A stretch of 64,000 bases of DNA from CAVPWP01 sp050789285 (GCF_050789285.1 NZ_JBOUVX010000004.1:62001-126000), one strand, 5' to 3'; positions 33,608-43,077 are shown, numbered from the stretch's first letter. The notes: a model not told the origin generated them from the letters alone. Made by a program: numbers and translations.

Positions 33608-33636
33608 CGGGCATCTGCCTGTCTTGCCGATGCCCG
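33608..33636 (+). promoter_or_regulatory. leader hairpin upstream of the BMP-family binding-protein gene
   Basis: CGGGCATC (33608-33615) and GATGCCCG (33629-33636) form a perfect 8-bp stem with a 13-base loop in the mRNA leader, 27 bases before the ATG and clear of the GGGAG ribosome binding site. It has no T-run. It could stabilise the leader or be part of a regulatory fold; I do not recognise a known riboswitch. Confidence 0.45.
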
Positions 33637-33663
33637 AAGAACAGACACAACCGGGAGACACAA

Positions 33664-34665
33664 ATGACCTTTACGAAGACCCTGCTCGGCTCTGCCGCGG
33701 CGATTGCCATGACCGCGACAGCGGCGGTGGCGGACCCTGCCCTGATCTTCGATCTTGGCGGGAAATTCGACAAGTCGTTCAACGAAGCCGCCTTCAACGG
33801 CGCGCAGCGCTGGGCACAGGAAACCGACGGCACCTTCCTCGAGATCGAGATGCAGTCCGAGGCCCAGCGCGAGCAGGCGCTGCGCCGCTTCGCGGAATCG
33901 GGTGCGAACCCCGTCGTGATGACCGGCTTCGCCTTTGGCAACGTGCTGAACGAAGTCGCGGCCGACTATCCCGACACCCAGTTCGCGATCATCGACATGG
34001 TCGTCGACCAGCCGAACGTGCGCTCGGTCGTGTTTTCCGAGCACGAAGGCTCGTTCCTTGTCGGCATGATGGCGGGCATGGCCAGCGAAACCGGCACGGT
34101 CGGCTTCATCGGCGGCATGGACATTCCGCTGATCCGGAAGTTCGCCTGCGGCTATGCCCAGGGCGTCAAGGCGGCGAACCCGGACGCGACGATCATCGCC
34201 AACATGACCGGCACGACCCCGGCTGCCTGGAACGACCCGGTGCGCGGCGGCGAACTGACGAAAGCGCAGATCAGCCAGGGCGCCGACGTGGTCTATGCGG
34301 CGGCCGGCGGCACCGGCGTAGGCGTCCTTCAGGCGGCGGCCGATGCCGGCATCAAGTCGATCGGCGTCGACTCGAACCAGAACCACCTGCACCCGGGCTC
34401 GGTCCTGACCTCGATGCTCAAGCGCGTGGACAACGCCGTGTACGAGGCCTTCAAGACCGGCACCGAAGGCACCTTCGAAACCGGCGTCGTCGTGATGGAT
34501 CTTGCCGCCGACGGCGTGGGCTACGCCATGGACGAGAACAACGCCGAGCTCGTCAGCGCCGAGATGCAGGCCGCCGTGGAAGACGCGAAGGCCAAGATCA
34601 TCTCGGGCGAACTCGCCGTCCACGACTACATGTCGGACGACAGCTGCCCTGCCCTGACGTTCTGA
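33664..34665 (+). CDS. BMP-family ABC transporter substrate-binding protein
   Basis: A 333-residue periplasmic protein of the basic membrane protein (BMP/PnrA) family, which binds purine nucleosides in characterised members. A Sec signal peptide (about 1-22) ends in AAVA. The mature protein begins with DPALIFDLGGKFDKSFNEAAFNGA and contains GSFLVGMMAG and GFIGGMDIPLIRKF, as in PnrA-like proteins. GGGAG lies six bases before the ATG at 33664. It heads a four-gene importer operon. Confidence 0.93.
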   Translation: MTFTKTLLGSAAAIAMTATAAVADPALIFDLGGKFDKSFNEAAFNGAQRWAQETDGTFLEIEMQSEAQREQALRRFAESGANPVVMTGFAFGNVLNEVAADYPDTQFAIIDMVVDQPNVRSVVFSEHEGSFLVGMMAGMASETGTVGFIGGMDIPLIRKFACGYAQGVKAANPDATIIANMTGTTPAAWNDPVRGGELTKAQISQGADVVYAAAGGTGVGVLQAAADAGIKSIGVDSNQNHLHPGSVLTSMLKRVDNAVYEAFKTGTEGTFETGVVVMDLAADGVGYAMDENNAELVSAEMQAAVEDAKAKIISGELAVHDYMSDDSCPALTF

Positions 34666-36276
34666 ATGGGCCTTGGCGAAGATAAGGGGCGGGCGGGAAC
34701 GGCCGCCCCTGCCATCGAACTGAAAGGCATCTCGAAAGCCTTCGGTCCGGTTCAGGCGAACAAGGACATCTCGATCCGGGTCATGCCCGGCACCATCCAC
34801 GGCATCATCGGCGAAAACGGGGCGGGCAAGTCCACGCTGATGTCGATCCTTTACGGCTTCTACAAGGCCGATGCCGGGGAAATCTTCATCAACGGACGCA
34901 AGACCGAGATCCCGAACAGCCAGGCCGCGATCGCCGCGGGGATCGGCATGGTCTTCCAGCACTTCAAGCTGGTCGAGAATTTCACGGTCCTCGAGAACAT
35001 CATCCTGGGCGTCGAGGAAGGCGCGCTGCTGCGGCCGTCGCTGGCCAAGGCCCGTGAAAGCCTGTCGAGGCTTTCCGAAGAATACGAACTGGCCGTCGAC
35101 CCCGACGCGCTGATCGAAGAGATCGGCGTGGGCATGCAGCAGCGGGTCGAAATCCTGAAGGCGCTTTACCGTCAGGCCGACATCCTGATCCTTGACGAAC
35201 CCACCGGGGTGCTGACCCCGGCCGAGGCCGACCACCTGTTCCGCATCCTCGGGAACCTGCGCGCCGAGGGCAAGACGATCATCCTGATCACCCACAAGCT
35301 GCGCGAGATCATGGCGATCACCGACACCGTCAGCGTCATGCGGCGCGGCGAGATGACGGCAACCGTCAGGACCGCCGACACGAGCCCCGAAGAACTGGCC
35401 GAACTGATGGTCGGGCGGAAGGTCCTGTTGCGCGTCGACAAGGCGCCCGCGACACCGGGCAAGACGGTTCTCGAGGTCGAGAACCTGCGCGTGACCGACG
35501 ACAACGGCGTCGAACGCCTGAAGGGCGTGTCGCTGAACGTTCGCGCCGGCGAAATCCTGGGAATTGCGGGGGTGGCCGGCAACGGCCAGTCCGAGCTTCT
35601 GGCGGTTCTGGGCGGCATCATGGTCGGCACAGGGCGCGCGCGCCTCAACGGCGTCGAGATCCCGCTGTCAGGGCGCGATTCCAATGGCCAGACCCGGCGC
35701 GAGGCTGGCATCAGCCATGTCCCCGAGGACCGGCACCACCTTGGGCTGATCCTCGATTTCGCGGCGTGGGAGAACGTGGGCTTCGGCTATCACAATGACC
35801 CCGCCTACAACCGCAACGGGCTTCTGATGGACAACGCTGCGTTGCGCGCCGACACGGTGGGCAAGATGGAGCGCTTCGACGTTCGTCCGCCGAACCCGAA
35901 GCTTGCCGCGAAAAGCTTTTCCGGCGGCAATCAGCAAAAGATCGTCCTCTCCCGCGAGATCGAGCGCAACCCCGAGCTTCTGCTTGTCGGCCAGCCGACG
36001 CGCGGCGTCGACATCGGCGCGATCGAATTCATCCACCAGCGCATCGTCGAGTTGCGGGATGCCGGCAAGGCGATCCTTCTGGTCAGCGTCGAGCTTGACG
36101 AGATCATGTCGCTGTCGGATCGGATCGCGGTGATGTTCGACGGCCGCATCATGGGAGAGCGGCTGCCTGCCGAGACGAACGAGCGCGAGCTTGGCCTGCT
36201 CATGGCCGGGATCACCGATGCCGCAACCGAGGCCGCGCAGGCACGGCCCGCGCCGGCTGCGGCAGGGGGGCACTGA
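34666..36276 (+). CDS. ABC transporter ATP-binding protein, tandem-domain nucleoside/sugar type
   Basis: A 536-residue fusion of two nucleotide-binding domains, as in YufO/NupO and RbsA-type ATPases. The first domain has Walker A GENGAGKSTL (about 47-56) and LDEPTGVLTP. Its signature is degenerate (GVGMQQRVEI). The second domain has a Walker-A-like GVAGNGQSEL without the lysine and an intact FSGGNQQK. Such asymmetry is normal for this family. The ATG directly follows the stop of the binding-protein gene, and the end overlaps the first permease gene by one base. Confidence 0.93.
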   Translation: MGLGEDKGRAGTAAPAIELKGISKAFGPVQANKDISIRVMPGTIHGIIGENGAGKSTLMSILYGFYKADAGEIFINGRKTEIPNSQAAIAAGIGMVFQHFKLVENFTVLENIILGVEEGALLRPSLAKARESLSRLSEEYELAVDPDALIEEIGVGMQQRVEILKALYRQADILILDEPTGVLTPAEADHLFRILGNLRAEGKTIILITHKLREIMAITDTVSVMRRGEMTATVRTADTSPEELAELMVGRKVLLRVDKAPATPGKTVLEVENLRVTDDNGVERLKGVSLNVRAGEILGIAGVAGNGQSELLAVLGGIMVGTGRARLNGVEIPLSGRDSNGQTRREAGISHVPEDRHHLGLILDFAAWENVGFGYHNDPAYNRNGLLMDNAALRADTVGKMERFDVRPPNPKLAAKSFSGGNQQKIVLSREIERNPELLLVGQPTRGVDIGAIEFIHQRIVELRDAGKAILLVSVELDEIMSLSDRIAVMFDGRIMGERLPAETNERELGLLMAGITDAATEAAQARPAPAAAGGH

Positions 36277-37397
36277 TGGACACAATGCCGAAGTGGGCGG
36301 ACGTCGTTCTGATCCCGCTGATCAGCATCCTGATCGCCTTCCTGATCTCGGGCCTCGTGATCCTTGCCATCGGCGAGGACCCGATCATGGCGCTGAAGAC
36401 CATGGTGCAGGGGTCGCTGATGTCGACCTACGGCTGGGGCTACACGCTTTATTACGCCACGAACTTCATGTTCACCGGCCTTGCCTTCGCCGTGGCCTTC
36501 CACGCCGGCCTTTTCAACATCGGCGGCGAAGGACAGGCGATGCTGGGCGGCCTTGGCGTGGCGCTGATCTGCCTTGCCCTGCCCTGGCCGCACTGGACGC
36601 TAGCACTGCCTGCCGCAATGATCGCGGGCGCGCTGTTCGGCGCGGCCTGGGCCGCGATCCCGGCCTATCTGCAGGCCGCGCGCGGCAGCCACATCGTCAT
36701 CACGACCATCATGTTCAACCTGATCGGGGCCTCGGTCCTGAACTACATGCTGGTCAACGTCATGCGGCCCGCAGGCGCGATGGACCCGGCCTCGGCCCGG
36801 TTCCCCGAAGGCGCGAACCTGCCCACGTTCCAGGACCTCTTTTCGACCGCGGACATGGTGGTTTTCCGCGGGGCGCCGGTCAACGTCACCTTCTTCGTGG
36901 CGCTTCTTGCCTGCGTGCTGGTCTGGGCGCTGATCTGGAAGACGCGCCTTGGCTATCAGATCCGCGCCTTCGGCAAGTCCGAATCCGCCGCCGTCTATGC
37001 CGGGATATCGCCGCTGAAGATCACCATGGCCGCGATGCTGATCTCGGGCGCGCTCGCCGGACTGATGGCGATCAACAACGTCATGGGCGAGGCCGAGCGG
37101 CTCGTCCTGAACGCCGTCGAGGGGGCGGGCTTCATCGGCATCGCCGTGGCGCTGATGGGGCGGTCGCATCCCTTCGGCGTCTTCCTGGCCGCGATCCTGT
37201 TCGGGTTCCTCTATCAGGGCGGGGCCGAACTTTCGCTTTGGACGAACATTCCCCGCGAACTTGTCGTCGTGATCCAGGCGCTGGTGATCCTGTTCACCGG
37301 TGCGCTCGACAACATGGTGCGGATGCCGCTTGAAAAGCTGTTCCTCGCCCTGCGTCGCCGGCCCGACGCGGGCCGCGCGCGAACACCGGCGGAATGA
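36276..37397 (+). CDS. ABC transporter permease, nucleoside type (first)
   Basis: A 373-residue inner-membrane permease of the branched-chain/nucleoside type (YufP/NupP-like). GLFNIGGEGQAMLGG (about 76-90) is the diagnostic motif. About nine hydrophobic segments are visible, and a basic tail (LALRRRPDAGRARTP) ends the protein. It is coupled to the ATPase by a one-base overlap. Confidence 0.92.
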   Translation: MDTMPKWADVVLIPLISILIAFLISGLVILAIGEDPIMALKTMVQGSLMSTYGWGYTLYYATNFMFTGLAFAVAFHAGLFNIGGEGQAMLGGLGVALICLALPWPHWTLALPAAMIAGALFGAAWAAIPAYLQAARGSHIVITTIMFNLIGASVLNYMLVNVMRPAGAMDPASARFPEGANLPTFQDLFSTADMVVFRGAPVNVTFFVALLACVLVWALIWKTRLGYQIRAFGKSESAAVYAGISPLKITMAAMLISGALAGLMAINNVMGEAERLVLNAVEGAGFIGIAVALMGRSHPFGVFLAAILFGFLYQGGAELSLWTNIPRELVVVIQALVILFTGALDNMVRMPLEKLFLALRRRPDAGRARTPAE

Positions 37398-37410
37398 CGG
37401 GGGCGGTCTG

Positions 37411-38376
37411 ATGGATTTCGCGACGCTTCTGCAGATCCTCGACTCGACGGTGCGGCTGGCGATCCCGCTGCTGTTCGCCTGCCTCGCGGGCCTGTTCTCC
37501 GAGCGCTCGGGGATCTTCGACATCGGGCTTGAAGGCAAGATGCTAATCTCGGCCTTCTTCTCGGCCGCGCTGGCCTACATGACCGGGTCGGTCTGGATCG
37601 GGCTTCTGGCCGGCATTGCCGCGTCGATGGTGCTTGCTGCGATCCACGGACTGGCCTCGATCACCTTTCGCGGCAACCAGTTGATCGCCGGGGTGGCGAT
37701 CAACTTCCTGGCCGCGGGCATGACCGTGCTCATCGCGCAGGACTGGTTCGACCAGGGCGGCCGGACCCCCGCGATCGAGGGCTCGGCACGCTTCCAGCCC
37801 CTGACCCTGCCTTTCGCGGACACCCTGTCCGGCGTGCCGATTCTTGGACCGATCTATGCCGAGCTGATCTCGGGCCACTCGATCCTTGTCTACGTCGGTT
37901 TCCTTGCGGTTCCGGTGACGTGGTATGTCCTTTATCGCACCCGCTTCGGACTGCGCCTGCGCGCGGTGGGCGAAAATCCGGGCGCGGTCGATACGGCGGG
38001 CATCTCGGTGGTGCGGCTGCGCTATGCCGCCGTGGCGATCTGCGGGCTTCTGTGCGGTCTGGCCGGCGCCTATCTGGCCACCAGCCTTTCCGCCGGCTTC
38101 GTCAAGGACATGAGCGCGGGTCGCGGCTTCATCGCGCTGGCCGCGCTGATCTTCGCGAAATGGCGTCCGTGGTACGCGCTTTACGCCTGCCTCCTGTTCG
38201 GTTTCCTCGAAGCGATCGGCAACCGCTACCAGAACATCGAGGTTCTGGGCATCACCCTTCCCGGCCAGTTCATGCAGGCGCTGCCCTACATCCTGACCGT
38301 GATCATTCTTGCCGGGTTCGTCGGCAAGGCGATCCCGCCCCGCGCCGGTGGCGTGCCCTATGTGAAGGAACGATGA
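37411..38376 (+). CDS. ABC transporter permease, nucleoside type (second)
   Basis: A 321-residue inner-membrane permease, partner of the preceding one. The motif SERSGIFDIGLEGKMLISA (about 30-48) corresponds to the conserved loop of this family. The ATG at 37411 follows a GGGGGCGG stretch; earlier in-frame starts lie inside the first permease gene. Together with the BMP protein and tandem ATPase it makes a complete importer, most likely for purine nucleosides or related compounds. A deoD gene elsewhere in the window would fit nucleoside salvage. Confidence 0.92.
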   Translation: MDFATLLQILDSTVRLAIPLLFACLAGLFSERSGIFDIGLEGKMLISAFFSAALAYMTGSVWIGLLAGIAASMVLAAIHGLASITFRGNQLIAGVAINFLAAGMTVLIAQDWFDQGGRTPAIEGSARFQPLTLPFADTLSGVPILGPIYAELISGHSILVYVGFLAVPVTWYVLYRTRFGLRLRAVGENPGAVDTAGISVVRLRYAAVAICGLLCGLAGAYLATSLSAGFVKDMSAGRGFIALAALIFAKWRPWYALYACLLFGFLEAIGNRYQNIEVLGITLPGQFMQALPYILTVIILAGFVGKAIPPRAGGVPYVKER

Positions 38377-38396
38377 GCGGCCCGAGGCAAAGCTGT

Positions 38397-38421
38397 CCCT
38401 TGCACTGCGGAGGCCCAAGGG
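38397..38421 (+). other. hairpin between the importer operon and the TauE/SafE gene
   Basis: CCCTTG (38397-38402) and CAAGGG (38416-38421) form a 6-bp stem in the 58-base gap after the last permease gene. No T-run follows, so termination is doubtful. Confidence 0.3.
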
Positions 38422-38434
38422 TCTAGGGACAGCC

Positions 38435-39349
38435 ATGCAAATCTACCTGCCCATCGCCGAGGTTTCAGTCAACGCGTTCCTCGTGCTGGGCCTCGGCGGG
38501 ATCGTGGGCATCCTGTCGGGCATGTTCGGCGTGGGTGGCGGGTTCCTGATCACGCCGCTTCTGTTTTTCGCGGGCATCCCGCCCGCCGTCGCGGTCGCCA
38601 CCTCGACCAACCAGATCGTGGGATCATCCGTCTCGGGCGTGCTGGCCCATCTCAAGCGGCGGACCGTCGACATACGGATGGGACTTGTGCTTCTGGCGGG
38701 CGGTCTTGTCGGGTCGGCCGCTGGCGTTCAGGTTTTCGACATGCTCCGCCAGGCCGGGCAGGTCGATCTTGTCGTCCAGCTGAGCTATGTCGTCTTTCTG
38801 GGCATTGTCGGCGCGCTCATGCTGGTCGAAAGCCTGAAGGCCCTGCGCCGATCGCGACGCGGGCAGGTCGTCGCGACGCGGCGCAAGCACAACTGGGTGC
38901 ATGCCCTGCCCTTCAAGATGAAGTTCCGCGCCAGCGGGCTTTACATCTCGGTGATCCCGCCGCTTATGGTGGGCATGCTCGTGGGGGTCCTCGCCGCGAT
39001 CATGGGGGTGGGTGGCGGCTTCATCATGGTGCCCGCGATGATCTATCTGCTGGGCATGCCGACGAAGGTCGTGATCGGCACGTCGCTGTTCCAGATCATC
39101 TTTGTCACGGCCTTCACCACCTTGATGCACGCCACGACGACCTATTCGGTCGATATGGTGCTTGCGGTGCTTCTTCTGGTCGGTGGGGTTATCGGCGCCC
39201 AGGTCGGCACGCGCCTTGGCGCGCGCCTCAAGGCTGAACAGCTGAGGATCCTGCTGTCGCTTCTGGTTCTGGCGGTCTGCGGCAAGCTTGCGCTCGACCT
39301 GCTGCTGGAACCGTCGGAACTGTTCTCGATCGGGACGGAGGGGCTGTGA
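38435..39349 (+). CDS. TauE/SafE family sulfite/organic anion exporter
   Basis: A 304-residue inner-membrane protein with two internally related halves. Each has the motif GMFGVGGGFL(I) or IMGVGGGFIMVP (about 29-38 and 190-201), characteristic of TauE/SafE proteins that export sulfite, sulfoacetate or related anions. AGGG lies six bases before the ATG. It is coupled by a 4-base overlap to a TIGR02186-type gene, a pairing usual in Rhodobacteraceae. Confidence 0.9.
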   Translation: MQIYLPIAEVSVNAFLVLGLGGIVGILSGMFGVGGGFLITPLLFFAGIPPAVAVATSTNQIVGSSVSGVLAHLKRRTVDIRMGLVLLAGGLVGSAAGVQVFDMLRQAGQVDLVVQLSYVVFLGIVGALMLVESLKALRRSRRGQVVATRRKHNWVHALPFKMKFRASGLYISVIPPLMVGMLVGVLAAIMGVGGGFIMVPAMIYLLGMPTKVVIGTSLFQIIFVTAFTTLMHATTTYSVDMVLAVLLLVGGVIGAQVGTRLGARLKAEQLRILLSLLVLAVCGKLALDLLLEPSELFSIGTEGL

Positions 39350-40104
39350 TGCTGCGGCTGCTTCTCGTGCTGCTGTGCCTTGCGCTTCCGGTGCGCGCTG
39401 AACAGGTGGTGGCCGGCCTCTCGCAGAACCGGGTCGCGATCAACACCAACTTCGACGGGCTCGAGATCCTGATCTTCGGCGCGGTCAAGCGGGAAGAGGC
39501 AATCGCGACCGAGCCGCCGCTGCAGGTCATCGTCACCGTTGCCGGGCCGTCGCGCCCGCTGACGGTGCGCAAGAAGGACCGCCGCTTCGGCATCTGGGTC
39601 AACGCGGACTCGCTGCACGTCGACCGGGCGCCGACCTTCTATGTGGTGGCGACCTCGGCGGCCTGGGACGAAGTCCTGTCCTTCGAGGAAGACTTCCGCA
39701 ACCGCATCTCGATCCCGCGGGCGATCCGTGCCGACGGCGCGCCCGAAGCCGCCGACACCAAGGGCGACTTCACCGACGCGCTGATCCGTCTTCGTGAGGA
39801 GACGGGGCTTTACCAGACGCTGATCGGGGAAGTCGAACTGACCGAAGATACCCTTTTCCGCGCAACGGTGGCGCTGCCCGCGAACCTGACGGAGGGCGAG
39901 TATGTCACCCGGTTCTTCCTGACCCGGGGTGGCGAGATCATCGACCGGAAAGAAACCGTGATCTTCGTGCACAAGGTCGGTCTCGAGCGGTTTCTTTTCT
40001 CGATGGCGCACGAACAGCCGCTGCTTTACGGGCTGATGTCGATCATGATCGCGATCGGGGCCGGCTGGGGGGCCTCGACGCTGTTCCGCTATCTGCGCGG
40101 CTAG
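39346..40104 (+). CDS. TIGR02186 family membrane-anchored protein
   Basis: A 252-residue protein with an N-terminal signal sequence (LLLVLLCLALPVRA), a periplasmic body of about 200 residues and a single C-terminal helix (about 225-245, LLYGLMSIMIAIGAGWGAST). I recognise it as the TIGR02186 family, of unknown function, found next to TauE/SafE genes in alphaproteobacteria. It probably assists that transporter. Its stop interlocks with that of the convergent SDR gene as CTAG. Confidence 0.85.
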   Translation: MMLRLLLVLLCLALPVRAEQVVAGLSQNRVAINTNFDGLEILIFGAVKREEAIATEPPLQVIVTVAGPSRPLTVRKKDRRFGIWVNADSLHVDRAPTFYVVATSAAWDEVLSFEEDFRNRISIPRAIRADGAPEAADTKGDFTDALIRLREETGLYQTLIGEVELTEDTLFRATVALPANLTEGEYVTRFFLTRGGEIIDRKETVIFVHKVGLERFLFSMAHEQPLLYGLMSIMIAIGAGWGASTLFRYLRG

Positions 40105-40829
40105 CCACGGCCCACATAGGGCATCTTCGTCGCCATGACCGTCATGAACTGGACGTTCGCCTCGGGCGGAAGTCCGGCCATGTGCAGGACGGCCGACGCG
40201 GCATGGGCGACGTCCATGGTGGGCTGCGCCTCACGCCCCTCGGCCCGGGCACGCTCGTTCAGGGTCTGAACCATGTCGGTCGCCGCATTGCCGATGTCGA
40301 TCTGGCCGCAGGCGATGTCGAAGGGCCGGCCGTCAAGGCTCAGCGTCTTGGTCAGACCTGTGATGGCGTGCTTCGTGGTCGTGTAGCAAACCGACCCGGG
40401 GCGCGGCGCATGGGCCGAGATCGAGCCGTTGTTGATGATCCGCCCGCCCTGTGGCGACTGGCGGCGCATCTGCGCGAAGGCGATCCGCGCGGCGTTGAAC
40501 ATGCCGGTCAGGTTCACGGCGACCGAGCGATCCCAATCGTCGGGATCGATCTCGTCAATCGTGCCGGCCGGCGTGAAGATCCCCGCGTTGTTGAACAGCA
40601 CGTCAAGGCGCCCCCAGCGGTCGGTCAGCGCGGCGACCGCGGCCTCGATCTCGGCACGGTGGGTGACGTCGCCGGGCAGGACCAGCGCCTCGCCCGCCGC
40701 AGCCACCTCGTGCAGCGGATCGGCGCGGCGGGCGAAAAGCCCCACGCGCCAGCCCGCGGCCAGCGCGGCCTCGGCGACGGCGCGCCCGATACCCGAGCTT
40801 GCCCCGGTGATCAGCAGCGTCTTGGTCAT
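40101..40829 (-). CDS. short-chain dehydrogenase/reductase
   Basis: A 242-residue classical SDR. The NAD(P) fold is TGASSGIGRAVAE (about 8-20), followed by NNAGI (about 84-88) and the catalytic pattern Ser (NGSISAHA), YTTTKHA. Arg31-Arg-like positions after the second strand (LFARRAD) favour NADP(H). The substrate is unknown. It is the last gene of a leftward unit with luxR, luxI and a helicase, overlapping the helicase stop by 4 bases. Confidence 0.9.
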   Translation of the reverse strand: MTKTLLITGASSGIGRAVAEAALAAGWRVGLFARRADPLHEVAAAGEALVLPGDVTHRAEIEAAVAALTDRWGRLDVLFNNAGIFTPAGTIDEIDPDDWDRSVAVNLTGMFNAARIAFAQMRRQSPQGGRIINNGSISAHAPRPGSVCYTTTKHAITGLTKTLSLDGRPFDIACGQIDIGNAATDMVQTLNERARAEGREAQPTMDVAHAASAVLHMAGLPPEANVQFMTVMATKMPYVGRG

Positions 40830-42352
40830 GCCTCTTCCTCCTTCAGTTCAAGTGGCACGGCGGGCGCACGCAGGTCCTCTGTGCCCAGCGCGCCCGCCGG
40901 CTTCTTCAGACGGTTGCGCGTCACCCACCGCAACTCGCGCTCGGCGCGCGTGATCGCCACATAGGCAAGGCGCTTCCAAAGCGGAATGCCCGCCTCGACG
41001 CGTCCCGCGCGGCTTGCCGCCCAGAGATCGGGGGCGAAGACCTGGACCGTTTCCCATTGCGAACCTTGTGCCTTGTGGATCGTGACCGCCGCGCCATGCA
41101 GAAAGACCGCCCCCATGTTCGCCGCATAGGGGATGAACGGCTCTTCCTCGTCGGGCTTCTCGATCTTGACGATCGAAGCGGCGGACACCCGCGGGTCCTC
41201 GGCACCAAGCACATGAAGGCGCGAAAAGCCGGGCCTCTGGCCGGGGCCAAGATAGATCACCTGTGCGCCCTTGATCAGCCCGCGCGCCTCGAGGTCGAGG
41301 CGCTTCTTGCGGTATTTCAGCGGAAGTTCGATCCCGTCGCAGATCAGGGGTTCCCCCGGAAGCAGGGCGTCTTCGGGGGCGCCGAAGGCGCTTCGGAACG
41401 CATGGATCAGCCGAATGCGCGTGGCGTTTCGCCAGACCAGTGCCGGGCTGCGTGCCATCAGGTCGGCGTCGGCCGCCTCGGCCAAGACGATCCGCTCGTC
41501 ACGGTCGGCGTGATGCCGGATCATCGCCTCGAATGCCTCGAACTCAAGCGCGGGATCGGCGAGCGCGTGGGCCAGATCGAGGATCGGGTTGTCGGTCTCC
41601 TGCCGGTGGATGCGGTGCAGCGTCAGCTTGCGCGGACCGGAAAGATCGTCGAATACCATCGAGCCTGACTGGTTTACCGGCGCAAGCTGCGCCGGGTCGC
41701 CGAACAGGATGAGGCTGGGGAAGATCTCCTTGAGGTCCTCGAACTGGCGGGTGTCGAGCATCGAGGCCTCGTCGACGAAGCCGATATCCAGCGGATCCTC
41801 GCGCCGTTTCCAGCCGGTGATGAAGTCCGATCCGCGCAGGCCCGCGGCTGCAAGCGCGCCGGGGATCGACCGCACCGTCCTGTAGAATGCGGCCGCCCGA
41901 TCAAGCGCGGCGTCGGTCAGCCCTTCGATCTGCGGACGCTCGCCGCTGCCGGTCAGCCATTCGGCGATCTTCTCGTACTCCGGGTGATAGACCGGCGTGT
42001 AGAGGATGCGATGGATCGTGGTCGCCGCGACACCGTGGTTGCGCAGGACGCTGGCCGCCTTGTTCGTCGGAGCAAGGATCGCAAGGGTGCGGCGGTCCTT
42101 CCGGCGCCGCCCTTCGTATTCGCCCGAAACCGTCTCGACACCGGCATCGGCCAGCGCCTCGGCCAGTTTCGACAGAAGCATGGTCTTGCCCGACCCGGCC
42201 TTCCCGACGATGGCGAAGACGCCAAGGCCCGCAGCCCCGGGCGGCGTGAGCGCGCCGTCCTCGATGTCGACGCCGGCCACGCGCAGGGCCTCGGCGAGGG
42301 TATCGAACGCGTCGGCCTGGTCGTCCGAGAACTGGTGCAGCGGCAGGGTCAT
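40826..42352 (-). CDS. RecD-like superfamily 1 DNA helicase
   Basis: A 508-residue ATPase. Walker A is VGKAGSGKTMLLSKL (about 49-63), followed by ILAPTNKAASVLRNHG, Walker B GFVDEASMLDT, FGDPAQLAPV, and at the C-terminus HKAQGSQWETVQV and YVAITRAE, the standard order of SF1/RecD2-type helicases. It probably acts in DNA repair or processing of ends. The ATG at 42352 is chosen because upstream sequence is non-conserved and would cover the gap to luxI. It lies 41 bases after luxI, so quorum control by read-through is possible. Confidence 0.88.
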   Translation of the reverse strand: MTLPLHQFSDDQADAFDTLAEALRVAGVDIEDGALTPPGAAGLGVFAIVGKAGSGKTMLLSKLAEALADAGVETVSGEYEGRRRKDRRTLAILAPTNKAASVLRNHGVAATTIHRILYTPVYHPEYEKIAEWLTGSGERPQIEGLTDAALDRAAAFYRTVRSIPGALAAAGLRGSDFITGWKRREDPLDIGFVDEASMLDTRQFEDLKEIFPSLILFGDPAQLAPVNQSGSMVFDDLSGPRKLTLHRIHRQETDNPILDLAHALADPALEFEAFEAMIRHHADRDERIVLAEAADADLMARSPALVWRNATRIRLIHAFRSAFGAPEDALLPGEPLICDGIELPLKYRKKRLDLEARGLIKGAQVIYLGPGQRPGFSRLHVLGAEDPRVSAASIVKIEKPDEEEPFIPYAANMGAVFLHGAAVTIHKAQGSQWETVQVFAPDLWAASRAGRVEAGIPLWKRLAYVAITRAERELRWVTRNRLKKPAGALGTEDLRAPAVPLELKEEEA

Positions 42353-42393
42353 GGCCGGGACCCTACCGTCCGGGTTCCGGCGGCGCCAGTGTT

Positions 42394-43029
42394 TCAGGCC
42401 CTGCGCTTCTGCAACGCCGTCTTGCGGCCGAAGGCCCGTTCGAACCAGTGGCGCGACAGTTCCGCCGACACCCCCGCGCTTTTCGCAACGCGCGCCTTCA
42501 GCACATCGTTGCATTCCCAAAGTCCGACGCTGATGCAGTCACGCCCCGTCCCTTCGGCGCCGACGATGATCGGCGCAGCGCCGATCATCCGGTAGATCCG
42601 GACCATCCGCGCATCGAAGACACCCACGAAATGGGCAATGCCGAAGCCCTCCATGATCTCGCCTCCGGCCTGCATCAACGCGGCCGAGACGCTGGGGATA
42701 CCCTCGGGCGAAAGGCAGAACCGCGAGCATTCCCAGATCAGCGGGCTGGCGATGTGGACACCGTCGGTCAGGTGCTGGAAATGGTCGTTGACCATGGTGC
42801 GGCCGACGGTCGGCAGAAACCGCATCGAGCCGCCGTGCCCGCCCCCGGGGGTTTCCCAGATCACGTAGAGCGGGTTGAGCGCGTCGTATTGATCGTGCTC
42901 TTCCCCGTTCGCGTCGACCGACACCTCCCATTTCTGGCGGTGGTGGAATTGCTGCGCGCGGTGGCGGAACATCTCGGCGGCAAGGCGCGGATAGGCGGCA
43001 AGCTGGTCGGCGTAGAGATAGCGTATCAT
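42394..43029 (-). CDS. luxI: acyl-homoserine-lactone synthase
   Basis: A 211-residue LuxI-family enzyme making an N-acyl-homoserine lactone from SAM and an acyl carrier. The conserved residues are all present: Arg24, Phe28, Trp34, Asp46, Asp49, Arg70, Phe84, Glu100 and Arg103. The acyl chain length cannot be told from sequence. It follows luxR by 95 bases on the same strand, with an inverted repeat AACC-GCG-GGTT and a TTGACG box between them. Confidence 0.93.
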   Translation of the reverse strand: MIRYLYADQLAAYPRLAAEMFRHRAQQFHHRQKWEVSVDANGEEHDQYDALNPLYVIWETPGGGHGGSMRFLPTVGRTMVNDHFQHLTDGVHIASPLIWECSRFCLSPEGIPSVSAALMQAGGEIMEGFGIAHFVGVFDARMVRIYRMIGAAPIIVGAEGTGRDCISVGLWECNDVLKARVAKSAGVSAELSRHWFERAFGRKTALQKRRA

Positions 43030-43077
43030 GTGTCCCCCGGACGGATCGTGTCCGGCAAACCCTCGTCAAGCCTGGTA

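Noticed and set aside
32995..35295. 766-codon open frame antisense to the BMP importer
   Set aside because: Shadow of the binding-protein and ATPase genes.
38397..38421. Terminator after the nucleoside importer
   Set aside because: Only a 6-bp stem and no T-run; kept as a weak hairpin only.
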